From a bacterium (GTDB taxonomy: Bacteria; Pseudomonadota; Alphaproteobacteria; Acetobacterales; Acetobacteraceae), in the NCBI GenBank assembly GCA_026224825.1, contig JAMFRO010000018.1, forward strand, positions 154,537 through 218,536: DNA of 64,000 nucleotides, given 5' to 3'. Numbering within the stretch: position 1 is the stretch's first letter; the number at the start of each line of letters is the position of its first letter. A program made the position numbers and the translations under genes. The notes beneath the pieces are model-generated. The model saw only the letters and a program-made list of their open reading frames with translations. It did no database searches and was not told where the DNA came from. Shown here piece after piece: positions 17,797-25,603 of this stretch.

Positions 17797-18642
17797 ATGA
17801 ACCAGATCATCTCTCCGCTGGAGACGCTTCCCGCCGTTGAGGCTGAAATCCATTACCTTGCACCGACAAGCGAGCGCCCACGGGCTTATACCTATGATCC
17901 GCCGGCGGGAATTCCTAGGAGCAATATCGGGGCGGAGAGCCATTTGGTCTCCATAAGAAGCATCCGCCAGGTGCTGGATCGTGTTTCGTTGGATGTGGAA
18001 GGCTTTGCCGCCGTCAATCATCGCAGCATTGTCCGGGATTTTTTTGATGAGGATGAAGTCAAAGCCGTTTATGTCCCGGAGACCGAGGCGCTACTCAAAC
18101 AGGCGACCGGCGCTGACCGCGTGTTCATATTCGACGTGACGACCAGGCGCCGGGTGGGGGATGGGGCGGAAGGAGCCGGCCGGCCGCGCCAGCCGGTGTT
18201 GCGGGCGCATGTGGACCATACGGCGAGATCCGGGCCTGAGCGGGTGCGCCATTGGATGGGGGCGGATGCCGAGGAGCTGCTACGCGGGCGGGCGCAGATC
18301 ATCAATGTGTGGCGGCCCATACATGGCCCGGTGCTGGATGCGCCTTTGGCTTTTGCCGATGCGCGCAGCGTGGCGCCGGCGGATCTGGTGCCGACGGATC
18401 TTGTCTATCCGGAGCGTGTCGGTGAGACCTATAGTGTTGCGTATAATCGGGCGCATCGCTGGTTCTATCTGCCCCGGATGCAGATTGATGAAGTGCTGCT
18501 GCTGAAATGTTTTGATTCAGAGGAAGATGGGCGCGCGCGGTTTACGCCGCATACCGCCTTTATCGATCCGGTTAAGCAAGAAAATGCCCGGCCGCGTGAG
18601 AGCATGGAATTGCGGGCTTTGGTGTTTCACCGGGCAAGGTGA
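17797..18642 (+). CDS. CmcJ/NvfI-type 2-oxoglutarate-dependent hydroxylase family
   Basis: A 281-residue protein of the CmcJ/NvfI/AsaB group, non-heme iron oxygenase-fold proteins known from antibiotic and fungal meroterpenoid pathways and found widely in bacteria. Signatures visible are the HVDHT iron-ligand motif near residue 140, INVWRPIHGPVLDAPLA near residue 170, LLKCFDSEEDG, and the terminal ESMELRALVF with the conserved Arg-x-Ser-x-Glu-x-Arg pattern. An AGGAG site lies ahead of the ATG. The substrate is unknown. A 69-codon gene follows 29 bp later and may share its transcript. Confidence 0.86.
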   Translation: MNQIISPLETLPAVEAEIHYLAPTSERPRAYTYDPPAGIPRSNIGAESHLVSIRSIRQVLDRVSLDVEGFAAVNHRSIVRDFFDEDEVKAVYVPETEALLKQATGADRVFIFDVTTRRRVGDGAEGAGRPRQPVLRAHVDHTARSGPERVRHWMGADAEELLRGRAQIINVWRPIHGPVLDAPLAFADARSVAPADLVPTDLVYPERVGETYSVAYNRAHRWFYLPRMQIDEVLLLKCFDSEEDGRARFTPHTAFIDPVKQENARPRESMELRALVFHRAR

Positions 18643-18671
18643 GATGCCAGGTGAAGTGAAGGACAAATGAG

Positions 18672-18881
18672 ATGGCGAATCATGATGTCGTGATATGGGC
18701 TGTTCCGCGGTTTCGCAGGCCGGTACGGCAAATAACCCCAGGCCAAATAACCCCAGGAAATGGCCGCGGTCTGCCCCGTGTGGATGCCAGCGGGCTGGAG
18801 GAGGGGCTGCTCAAAACGCTCGGCGAAGCGATCGCCGAGAATCCCGATGGGGCGGCTTGTTTATATGGCTGCCACGTATAG
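18672..18881 (+). CDS. Small protein with WAVPRFRR motif and CLYGC tail
   Basis: This 69-residue reading frame is not a family I recognise. Its N-terminal VIWAVPRFRR recurs in a second small frame at 63381 (VLWAVPRFRR) where nearly every codon differs only at the third base, which argues that both are translated and selected at protein level. The middle has a duplicated QITPG, and the end is AACLYGCHV with two Cys. It lies 29 bp after the CmcJ-type oxygenase gene and has a plausible AAGGA-type ribosome site. A modified peptide or a small binding partner are possibilities; I have no evidence for either. Confidence 0.5.
   Translation: MANHDVVIWAVPRFRRPVRQITPGQITPGNGRGLPRVDASGLEEGLLKTLGEAIAENPDGAACLYGCHV
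18729..18757 (+). repeat. In-frame tandem repeat, two 14-bp copies at 15-bp period
   Basis: CAAATAACCCCAGG occurs twice with a 15-bp period inside the 69-codon gene and encodes QITPG twice. The exact copy of every base suggests a recent duplication that kept the frame. Confidence 0.85.
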
Positions 18882-18892
18882 CACCGGTCCGG

Positions 18893-19177
18893 CTAGATCG
18901 AGACGTTGAAAGAATCTGTCAGCGACTGATCCGGAATGTGCAGAAAGCCTTCGGCGATTTTGGCGGCCTCGAAGCTGGCGCGGTTGAGCATGGAATCGAC
19001 GAAGAGCGGGGCGAGCACTGGCGTTTTCGCCAGTGCTTCCTCGGCCTCCTGGCGTAGTTTGATCCAGAGGAAATCGGCCAGGACCTGGCTGTCGACCAGC
19101 CCGCCATTGCCGCTGGCGGCCACCTGTTTCAGGTGCGCCAGCGTTGCGCGCAAGGGCGGTTGTTCGGCGGGACGCAT
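18893..19177 (-). pseudogene. Truncated serine O-acetyltransferase (N-terminal domain only)
   Basis: The 94-residue frame matches the helical N-terminal domain of serine acetyltransferase (CysE/EpsC): FLWIKLRQEAEEALAKTP, then LAPLFVDSMLNRASFEAA, align with the family pattern W-x2-[IL]-R-x-EAE...P-x-LA...S-x-L-N-x-x-S-x-E-x-A. The catalytic left-handed beta-helix is missing: the frame stops at about residue 94 instead of ~250-300, and no other frame down to 18650 contains it. It starts 3 bp after the cysteine desulfurase gene, so it was the third gene of the encapsulin operon; serine acetyltransferase is a known partner of family 2A encapsulin loci. A trimmed regulatory peptide is possible but less likely. 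Confidence 0.65.
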
Positions 19178-19180
19178 CGC

Positions 19181-20920
19181 TCAGCGTTTGCTTTGAGCGA
19201 TGCGGCGCACTACGGCGGCAAGTGCCTCGATATCGGCGAAGTTGTTGTACAATGCGAAGGATGGACGCACTGTTGCCTCCAGCCCGAAGCGGCGCAGAAT
19301 CGGCTGGGCGCAATGATGCCCGGCGCGTACGGCGATGCCCTCCGCCGCCAGCGCCTTGCCGACATCCGGCGTGGCGATGTTGTCCAGCACGAAAGAGACG
19401 ACGCCGGCTTTGTCCGCCGCTGTGCCGATGATGCGCAGGCCGGGGATGGGGGTGAGCAGCTGCGTGGCGTAGGTGATGAGCGCGTGTTCATGCGCCGCCA
19501 CGTTGACCATGCCGATGCGTTCGAGATATTCGAGCGCCGCGCCCAGCCCCACGGCATCGGCGATGTTGCCGGTGCCGGCCTCGAATTTTCCGGGGGCGGG
19601 GTGGTATTCGGTTTTCTCGAAGGTCACGTCGCGGATCATATTGCCGCCGCCCTGCCAGGGCGGGGCCTCTTCCAGCCGCGCCGCTTTGCCGTAAACGGCG
19701 CCGATGCCGGTGGGGCCGAAGACTTTATGACCCGAGAAGATGAACCAATCGGCATCCAGCGCCTGCACGTCCACCGGCATATGCGAGATGGATTGCGCGC
19801 CATCGAGCAGCACGGGCACGCCGCGCCGGTGCGCCAGTTCGATGATTTTGGCGGCCGGGGTGACGGTGCCGAGCGCGTTCGAGACCTGGGTGACGGCGAC
19901 GATTTTGGTGCGGTCGTTGAGCAGGCCGGAAAATGCGTCGAGCAGGATCTGGCCGTCGTCATCCACCGGGATCACGCGCAGTTTTGCCCCCTTTTCGGCG
20001 GCGAGCTGCTGCCAGGGCACGATATTGGCGTGGTGCTCGAGATGCGAGACGATGATCTCGTCACCCTCGCCGATGAAACGCCGTCCCCAGCTCTGGGCTA
20101 CGAGGTTGATGCCCTCGGTGGCGCCGCGCACGAACACGATCTCATCCACTGAGGGTGCGTTGATGAAGCGCCGCACGGTTTCGCGGGCTTTCTCATAGGC
20201 ATCGGTCGAGCGTGCCGCCAGCGTGTGGGCGGCGCGGTGGATGTTGGAGTTTTCGTGCTCGTAGAAATATTTCAGCCGGTCGATGACGGCGCGCGGCTTT
20301 TGCGTCGTGGCCGCGTTGTCCAGCCAGATGAGCTGCTTGCCGTTGACTTGCTCGCTGAGGATGGGGAAATCCCGGCGCACGATGTCGGCATTGAAACCGC
20401 TGGGGCCGGTTGGCGGGATGACCGGCGGGGCGGCGAGGGTTTTGTTATCCAGGAAATAATATTTGTGGTCGGCCGGTTGTGCCGGGGCGGTTTGAGGCAG
20501 GCCGGTGAGGCCGCCGGGTACGCCGCCGCCGCTGAGGCCCGGCGCGCCGGGAGCCGGGGAGGAGGAAAGCAAAGGTGCTAACAGCGCCCGCAGTTCCGCT
20601 TCATTTGGCAGGCTGGCCGAGAGCGGCGGGATGCCGCCCAGGGAAAACCCAGGCACATCCGGTGCGGCCGGTGGCGAGAATCCTGTGGGCGGCAAAGCGC
20701 CGGTGGGGATGCTGCCGGTAAAGCCGAGCCCGCCCAGCGGCACGCCGCCGGCGGGCGGGGCTACGCCCATGGGGGAAGCCGGTGGGGTGACGGGCAGTTG
20801 CGCGCCGCCCCCCGGCAGTTGGCGGAAGATATCATTCGCCAACTGGGTCAGCGCCGTTACGTCGAGCGGCGCGCCCGAGGGGTCAGGCCCCACGGATTCA
20901 GGCAGGGTAGTGATAGACAT
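19181..20920 (-). CDS. Encapsulin cargo cysteine desulfurase (SufS-type)
   Basis: A 579-residue PLP enzyme that releases sulfur from cysteine to give alanine and an enzyme persulfide. The catalytic domain runs from about residue 177, with the PLP Lys399 in FSGHKVFGPTG and the persulfide Cys537 in RAGHHCAQP. The first ~176 residues are Pro/Gly-rich and probably disordered, with short hydrophobic pieces such as LTQLANDIFRQLPGG and ELRALLAPLL; such a leader targets the enzyme into family 2A encapsulins. I prefer the ATG at 20920 (MSITTLPES); an ATG at 20941 is also in frame. It overlaps the encapsulin gene by at least 23 bp, implying coupled translation. Confidence 0.93.
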   Translation of the reverse strand: MSITTLPESVGPDPSGAPLDVTALTQLANDIFRQLPGGGAQLPVTPPASPMGVAPPAGGVPLGGLGFTGSIPTGALPPTGFSPPAAPDVPGFSLGGIPPLSASLPNEAELRALLAPLLSSSPAPGAPGLSGGGVPGGLTGLPQTAPAQPADHKYYFLDNKTLAAPPVIPPTGPSGFNADIVRRDFPILSEQVNGKQLIWLDNAATTQKPRAVIDRLKYFYEHENSNIHRAAHTLAARSTDAYEKARETVRRFINAPSVDEIVFVRGATEGINLVAQSWGRRFIGEGDEIIVSHLEHHANIVPWQQLAAEKGAKLRVIPVDDDGQILLDAFSGLLNDRTKIVAVTQVSNALGTVTPAAKIIELAHRRGVPVLLDGAQSISHMPVDVQALDADWFIFSGHKVFGPTGIGAVYGKAARLEEAPPWQGGGNMIRDVTFEKTEYHPAPGKFEAGTGNIADAVGLGAALEYLERIGMVNVAAHEHALITYATQLLTPIPGLRIIGTAADKAGVVSFVLDNIATPDVGKALAAEGIAVRAGHHCAQPILRRFGLEATVRPSFALYNNFADIEALAAVVRRIAQSKR

Positions 20921-21824
20921 GGTACTTGCCCACTTCGACATTCTCGAGAACCGCGATGGCGTCCGGCGTGAGCACGGCGAGCGAGCAGTAGAGCGAGATG
21001 AGATAGGAGGCGATGGCCTTGTGGTTGATGCCCATGAAGCGGACGGAGAGGCCGAGGCCCTGCTCGCCCTGCAGATTGGGCTGGAACAGGCCGATGACGC
21101 CCTGGCGCGCCTGGCCGGTGCGGATGAGCAGGATGCTGGTCTTGCCTTTGGTGATGGTCAGCTTGTCCGACGGGATGAGCGGAATGCCGCGCCAGGTGAT
21201 GAATTGCGAGCCGAACAGCGAGACGGTGGGGGGCGGCACGCCGCGGCGGGTGCATTCGCGGCCAAAGGCGGCGATGGCGGCGGGATGCGCCAGGAAGAAG
21301 CCGGGTTCTTTCCAGACTTTCACCAGCAATTCGTCGAGGTCGTCAGGGGTGGGCGCACCGGCGCGGGTGGAGAGCTTCTGCTCAGGTGCGACATTGGCGA
21401 TCAGCCCGTATTCCGGGTTGTTGATCAGCTCGCTTTCCTGCCGCTCCTTGATCGCCTCGATGGTCAGGCGAAGCTGCTCGGCGATCTGGTTATGCGGGAC
21501 GGAATAGAGGTCTGACACACGGGTATGGATGTCCACGACGGAATTGACGGCGCTGAGCAGGATCTCGCGCGGCGATTCTTCGTAATCGACGAATGTCTGC
21601 GGCAATTCACGCTCGTCCCGGCCGGAGCAATCGACCGTGATGGCGCTGGCATCCTTCACCTGGTTGATGCGGAAAATACCAGCTTCGACCGGCACCCATT
21701 GCAGGCAATGCACCAGCCAGCGCGGGGTGATGGTGGACATTTGCGGCGTGGTTTTGGTGGCATTGGCAAGTTGCCGTGCCGCTACATCGCCCAGCGCCGT
21801 CGATACCGGCAGTTTCTCACTCAT
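20898..21824 (-). CDS. Family 2A encapsulin shell protein (SrpI-like)
   Basis: This 308-residue protein is a family 2A encapsulin, an HK97-fold shell protein that forms a nanocompartment. The N-terminal ALGDVAARQLANATKTTPQM arm and the ITPRWLVHCLQWVPVEAG segment are characteristic, and the Glu/Pro-rich E-loop region and the C-terminal GINHKAIASYLISLY region are intact. There is no cyclic-nucleotide-binding insertion, which separates it from family 2B. Start at 21824 (MSEKLPV) is preferred over 21836. Known homologues enclose a cysteine desulfurase and can accumulate elemental sulfur; the cargo gene follows directly here. It is the first gene of a three-gene operon. Confidence 0.93.
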   Translation of the reverse strand: MSEKLPVSTALGDVAARQLANATKTTPQMSTITPRWLVHCLQWVPVEAGIFRINQVKDASAITVDCSGRDERELPQTFVDYEESPREILLSAVNSVVDIHTRVSDLYSVPHNQIAEQLRLTIEAIKERQESELINNPEYGLIANVAPEQKLSTRAGAPTPDDLDELLVKVWKEPGFFLAHPAAIAAFGRECTRRGVPPPTVSLFGSQFITWRGIPLIPSDKLTITKGKTSILLIRTGQARQGVIGLFQPNLQGEQGLGLSVRFMGINHKAIASYLISLYCSLAVLTPDAIAVLENVEVGKYHVYHYPA

Positions 21825-22049
21825 GAATATTTCCATTCCGTCAAATCAAGAGGCGTCTGCTTATGCGGCAAACCGACATTTGTCTAGCGAAATGAATAAG
21901 CTGTAAGTGCTACCGGACAAATATACTTATAGGGCGTTATTTACGCGACCGGGTAGGTAGACATTGACGGCGGGTTTTGTGACAGCTAAGCGCCACAGTC
22001 CTGGGATGTCCAAATTCTGAAAGTCACAATTATACGCCAGATCGCCGCC

Positions 22050-23156
22050 TTGCCGTATCGAGTGATGGGAGAGGGGCTCGACGGGCCCGTCGAGCTGCTG
22101 CTTGTGACCTCGCGCGAGACCAAGCGCTGGGTGCTGCCCAAGGGCAACCGGATTAAAGGGCTGACGCCGCATGCCGCCGCCGCCCAGGAGGCGCTGGAGG
22201 AGGCGGGGGTGGTGGGTGCCACCTGCCCGGCGCCGCTGGGTAGCTATCGCTACCGCAAGCGGTTGGAGTCGGGGGCGGCGCTGCTGGTGGATGTCGAGGT
22301 ATTCCCCTTCGCGGTGACGGAGGAGCTGGCGGACTGGCCCGAGCGGGCGCAGCGGACCCGGCGGTGGTTTCCTCTGGCTGAGGCGAGTGCCGCGGTGGAG
22401 GAGGAGGACCTGAAGGCGTTGATCCGTGGTTTCCGCGCGACGGAATTTGGCGGCATGACCGGACACAAAGCGCTGCGCGGTGGCGTGAAATCCGTAAAGG
22501 AAGGTTTGCGCATGTTTCACTGGTTTCAGTCGCTGCTGCCCCGGCAGGGCAATTTTTTTGCTTTGTTCGAGGCACATGGCCAGACGCTGGTGGCGGGCGG
22601 CGGCGCGCTTGCCCGGCTGCTGCAGGGCGGGCCGGCGATGGAGCAGCATATTCGCGAGATCCATGAGCGTGAGGAAGAGGCCGATACGGTGACCCGCGAG
22701 GTGTTGCGCACGGTGCGGCGCAGTTTTCTCACGCCGTTCGATCGCGGCGCCATCGTCAGCCTGATTTCCTCCATGGATGATGCCATCGATGAGATGCAGA
22801 AGACCGCGAAGGGCATAAAGCTCTATGAGGTGACCGAGTTCGAGCAGGAAATGCGCGACATTGCGGCCATCATCGTGGATTCCGGCCGGTTGCTGGCTGA
22901 GGCGTTGCCGCTGCTGCGCAATATCCACGCCAATGCGGCGCGGCTGCATGAGTTGACCGGGCGGCTGGTGCGGCTGGAGGGTCAGGCGGATGATATCCAT
23001 GGCGCCGGGCTGAAGAAGGCTTTCAAACGGCATGGCGGCGGCAATGCCATGGCCTTCATCATTGCACTTGAGCTCTATGACCATCTCGAGCGTGTGGTGG
23101 ATAAATTCGAGGATGTCGCCAATGAGATCGACAATCTCGTCATCGACCACGCCTGA
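22050..23156 (+). CDS. Nudix hydrolase - DUF47 (PhoU-like) fusion
   Basis: One uninterrupted frame joins a Nudix domain (residues ~1-130; box GLTPHAAAAQEALEEAGV, close to the diphosphoinositol-polyphosphate phosphohydrolase group) to a DUF47/PhoU-like helical domain (~155-368, starting MFHWFQSLLP) that partners PiT phosphate transporters. An ATG at 22512 with AAGGAAGG 7 nt upstream could also make the DUF47 protein alone, so the Nudix part may be read as a fusion or the two genes may have lost the stop between them. The TTG at 22050 has no ribosome site, and similarity seems to extend a little upstream. The PiT gene follows 13 bp later. Confidence 0.8.
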   Translation: MPYRVMGEGLDGPVELLLVTSRETKRWVLPKGNRIKGLTPHAAAAQEALEEAGVVGATCPAPLGSYRYRKRLESGAALLVDVEVFPFAVTEELADWPERAQRTRRWFPLAEASAAVEEEDLKALIRGFRATEFGGMTGHKALRGGVKSVKEGLRMFHWFQSLLPRQGNFFALFEAHGQTLVAGGGALARLLQGGPAMEQHIREIHEREEEADTVTREVLRTVRRSFLTPFDRGAIVSLISSMDDAIDEMQKTAKGIKLYEVTEFEQEMRDIAAIIVDSGRLLAEALPLLRNIHANAARLHELTGRLVRLEGQADDIHGAGLKKAFKRHGGGNAMAFIIALELYDHLERVVDKFEDVANEIDNLVIDHA

Positions 23157-23169
23157 GACGCGTTAAGCG

Positions 23170-24174
23170 ATGTCGCACACCATCATCGCGCTGCCGCTGA
23201 TCATCGCCCTTGTGGCCATGGCTTTGGCCTTTGATTTCCTCAACGGGCTGCATGATGCGGCCAATTCCATCGCCACGGCGGTTTCCACCCGGCTGTTGAC
23301 CCCGGTGCAGGCGGTGATCTTCGCGGCGTTTTTCAATTTCGCGGCCTATTTCATCTTCGGCCTCCGCGTGGCTGAGACCGTGGGCAAGGGCATCATCAAC
23401 AAGGATGTGGTGACGCCGGCGGTGATTTTCGGTGCGCTGATGGGCGCGATGGTGTGGAATATCATCACATGGTGGAAGGGCATCCCATCCTCCTCCAGCC
23501 ACGCGCTGATCGGCGGGCTGGTGGGGGCCGGGCTGGTGCATGCCGGGCCGCACGCCATCGTGTGGCAGGGGCTTACCAAGACCACCGCCGCCATCGTGCT
23601 CTCGCCGGTGCTCGGGCTTGTGGTTTCCATGCTGCTGATCCTGGTGACGTCCTGGCTGTTCGCGGGGGCGAGGGCCTCGACCGCGGAGAGCGTCTTCAAG
23701 AAGCTGCATCTGGCCTCGGCGGCGGCCTATTCGCTGGGCCATGGCGCCAATGACGCGCAGAAGACGATGGGGATCATCGCGGTACTGCTTTATTCGCAGG
23801 GTATGCTGAGCGGGCAGTTCCATGTGCCCGGCTGGGCCGTGCTGGGCTGCTATACGGCCATGGGGCTGGGTACGCTCTCGGGCGGGTGGAAGATTATCCA
23901 GACAATGGGCTCGCGGATCACCAAGCTCTCGCACCACCAGGGGTTCTGCGCCTCGGCGGGCGGCTCGATCATGTTGTTCGCGGCTACCAGCTTCGGCATT
24001 CCGGTGTCCACCACCCATACCATCGCCGGCTGCGTGGTGGGGGTGGGGGCGGCGCGCCGGGCTTCGGCCGTGCGCTGGAGTGTGGCTTATCGCATCGTGA
24101 TCGCCTGGTTGATCACGATTCCCGCCTCGGCCTGCGTGGGGGCGATCTTTACCAAGCTGGCGGGGCTGCTCTAG
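23170..24174 (+). CDS. PiT-family inorganic phosphate transporter
   Basis: A 334-residue inner-membrane carrier that imports phosphate with a proton or cation. Both copies of the PiT signature are seen: FDFLNGLHDAANSIATA near residue 20 and LGHGANDAQKTMG near residue 190, with a third conserved GIPVSTTHTIAG near residue 280 that resembles the SSSHA segment near residue 110. Around ten hydrophobic helices are apparent. It follows the DUF47 domain gene at once, the standard arrangement in which DUF47 modulates transport. Confidence 0.95.
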   Translation: MSHTIIALPLIIALVAMALAFDFLNGLHDAANSIATAVSTRLLTPVQAVIFAAFFNFAAYFIFGLRVAETVGKGIINKDVVTPAVIFGALMGAMVWNIITWWKGIPSSSSHALIGGLVGAGLVHAGPHAIVWQGLTKTTAAIVLSPVLGLVVSMLLILVTSWLFAGARASTAESVFKKLHLASAAAYSLGHGANDAQKTMGIIAVLLYSQGMLSGQFHVPGWAVLGCYTAMGLGTLSGGWKIIQTMGSRITKLSHHQGFCASAGGSIMLFAATSFGIPVSTTHTIAGCVVGVGAARRASAVRWSVAYRIVIAWLITIPASACVGAIFTKLAGLL

Positions 24175-24247
24175 CGGGGGTTCGTTGACCTGCTTGCCTA
24201 GGGCGCGATAGATTGGCGGCAACTGTAAATACAACGGGGAAATCTCC

Positions 24248-25024
24248 ATGAAGCTTGAGAATGGTTCAGTGCTGATCACCGGTGGTGCCGGCGGGTTTGG
24301 CGGTGCGACGGCGCGGCGGCTGGCGGCGAAGGGGGCCCGTGTGGTCATCGCCGATGTGGCGGACGAGCGTGGCCAGGCGCTGGCCAAGGAGATCGGCAAT
24401 GGTGCCGTGTATGTCCGTATGGACATCATGGACGAGGCCTCGATTGCCAATGCGGTGGAGACGGCGGCCAATATTGGGCCGTTGCGTGCCGTCGTCGCCG
24501 CGCATGGCGGGCCGCCGGGCCCGGGGCCGGGTGGCCGCGTGGTGGGGCGTGACGGCAAGCGCCTGTCCGTCGGTGTGTTCGCCCATTCCGTGTATGTGTT
24601 TCTCACCGCCGCCTTTACCGTCACCAGCTACGCCGCCGAGGCCATGGCCAAGAACGAGCCGCTGGAATCCGGCCAGCGCGGGGTGATCATCAACACCTCT
24701 TCCATCGCCGGGTTTGAGGGCCAGCCGGGTCTGGTGCCTTATTCCGCGGCCAAGGGCGGTATCATCGGCATGACGCTGACGCTGGCGCGCGACATGGCCC
24801 CGCTCGGCATCCGTGCCATGGCCATCGCCCCCGGCACCTTCTTCACGTTTGCCTACGGGCAGATGACGGCGGAGGAGGCGAATGCGAAATTTGCAGCCTC
24901 CATCCCGAACCCGAAGCGCATGGGTGAGCCTGACGAATATGCTTTGCTGGCGGAGCAGATCATCGAGAATGATTTTCTCAACGGCACGACGATCCGCCTG
25001 GATGGGGCGCAGCGTTTTCAATAG
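24248..25024 (+). CDS. SDR-family dehydrogenase (HSD10-like)
   Basis: A 258-residue short-chain dehydrogenase with TGGAGGFGGATARR at residues 11-24 and the catalytic Ser (NTSSIAG) and YSAAK. The pattern, including the insert after NAA-like HGGPPG and the C-terminal NGTTIRLDGAQRF, resembles 3-hydroxyacyl-CoA dehydrogenase type 2 (HSD10). The ATG follows a GGGGAAATC site. It starts a tight operon with an NTF2-like protein, a MaoC-fold protein and an acyl-CoA ligase, which together look like activation and beta-oxidation-type breakdown of a carboxylic acid, possibly terpenoid or steroid derived (inference). Confidence 0.9.
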   Translation: MKLENGSVLITGGAGGFGGATARRLAAKGARVVIADVADERGQALAKEIGNGAVYVRMDIMDEASIANAVETAANIGPLRAVVAAHGGPPGPGPGGRVVGRDGKRLSVGVFAHSVYVFLTAAFTVTSYAAEAMAKNEPLESGQRGVIINTSSIAGFEGQPGLVPYSAAKGGIIGMTLTLARDMAPLGIRAMAIAPGTFFTFAYGQMTAEEANAKFAASIPNPKRMGEPDEYALLAEQIIENDFLNGTTIRLDGAQRFQ

Positions 25025-25033
25025 GAGGCGGGG

Positions 25034-25594
25034 ATGGATGCTGAGCTTGCGGGGATGGTGCGCGAACTCCATGCCCGGCAATCCATCCGCGACGTGCTTG
25101 CGAATTATTCGCGCGGCATAGACAGGCGGGACCGTGAGCTGCTGCTGTCCTGCTACCATGCGGATGCGATAGACGACCACGGCGCCTTTGTTGGCGGCCG
25201 GGAGGCATTCTGGGACTGGCTCGGCCCGAGCCATTTGATGCATTACCGTACGCACCAGCACAGCCTCACCAACCATAGTTGCCAGCTCGACGGCGATGGC
25301 GCGCATAGCGAGACCTATTGGATGTTCGCGGGCATGACGCACCATGGCGATGCGCTGACCTTGTTCGGCGGCCGCTATATCGACCGGTTTGAGAAGCGTG
25401 ACGGGCGCTGGGCCATTGCCGCGCGCAAATGCGTGCTGGAATGGTGGGGTGCGCCGATTGATGGGGCTGTGACCGAGGAATGGCGCGCGGCCTTCGCGGC
25501 CGGCGGGCCGATGGCCAAAGACCGTACGGATTGTTCCTACGAGCGCCTGCTGGCGGTCGATCCTGCCCGCATCGGCATTCGGCTTGGCGTCTGA
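25034..25594 (+). CDS. NTF2-like/SnoaL-fold protein
   Basis: A 186-residue single-domain protein of the SnoaL_4 / nuclear-transport-factor-2-like superfamily, with the usual opening helix and YSRGIDRRDRELLLSCYHADA, where Tyr/Arg/Asp line the pocket. Members act as isomerases, dehydratases or hydrolases, and many of this group sit in terpene and steroid catabolic operons. An AGGAGGCGGGG ribosome site lies before the ATG, 9 bp after the SDR. Specific activity cannot be predicted from the sequence. Confidence 0.82.
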   Translation: MDAELAGMVRELHARQSIRDVLANYSRGIDRRDRELLLSCYHADAIDDHGAFVGGREAFWDWLGPSHLMHYRTHQHSLTNHSCQLDGDGAHSETYWMFAGMTHHGDALTLFGGRYIDRFEKRDGRWAIAARKCVLEWWGAPIDGAVTEEWRAAFAAGGPMAKDRTDCSYERLLAVDPARIGIRLGV

Positions 25595-25603
25595 AGGGAA
25601 ACC

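Noticed and set aside
23140..24624. 494-codon minus-strand frame
   Set aside because: It runs antisense to both the PiT and SDR genes and has low-complexity His/Arg/Gly composition.
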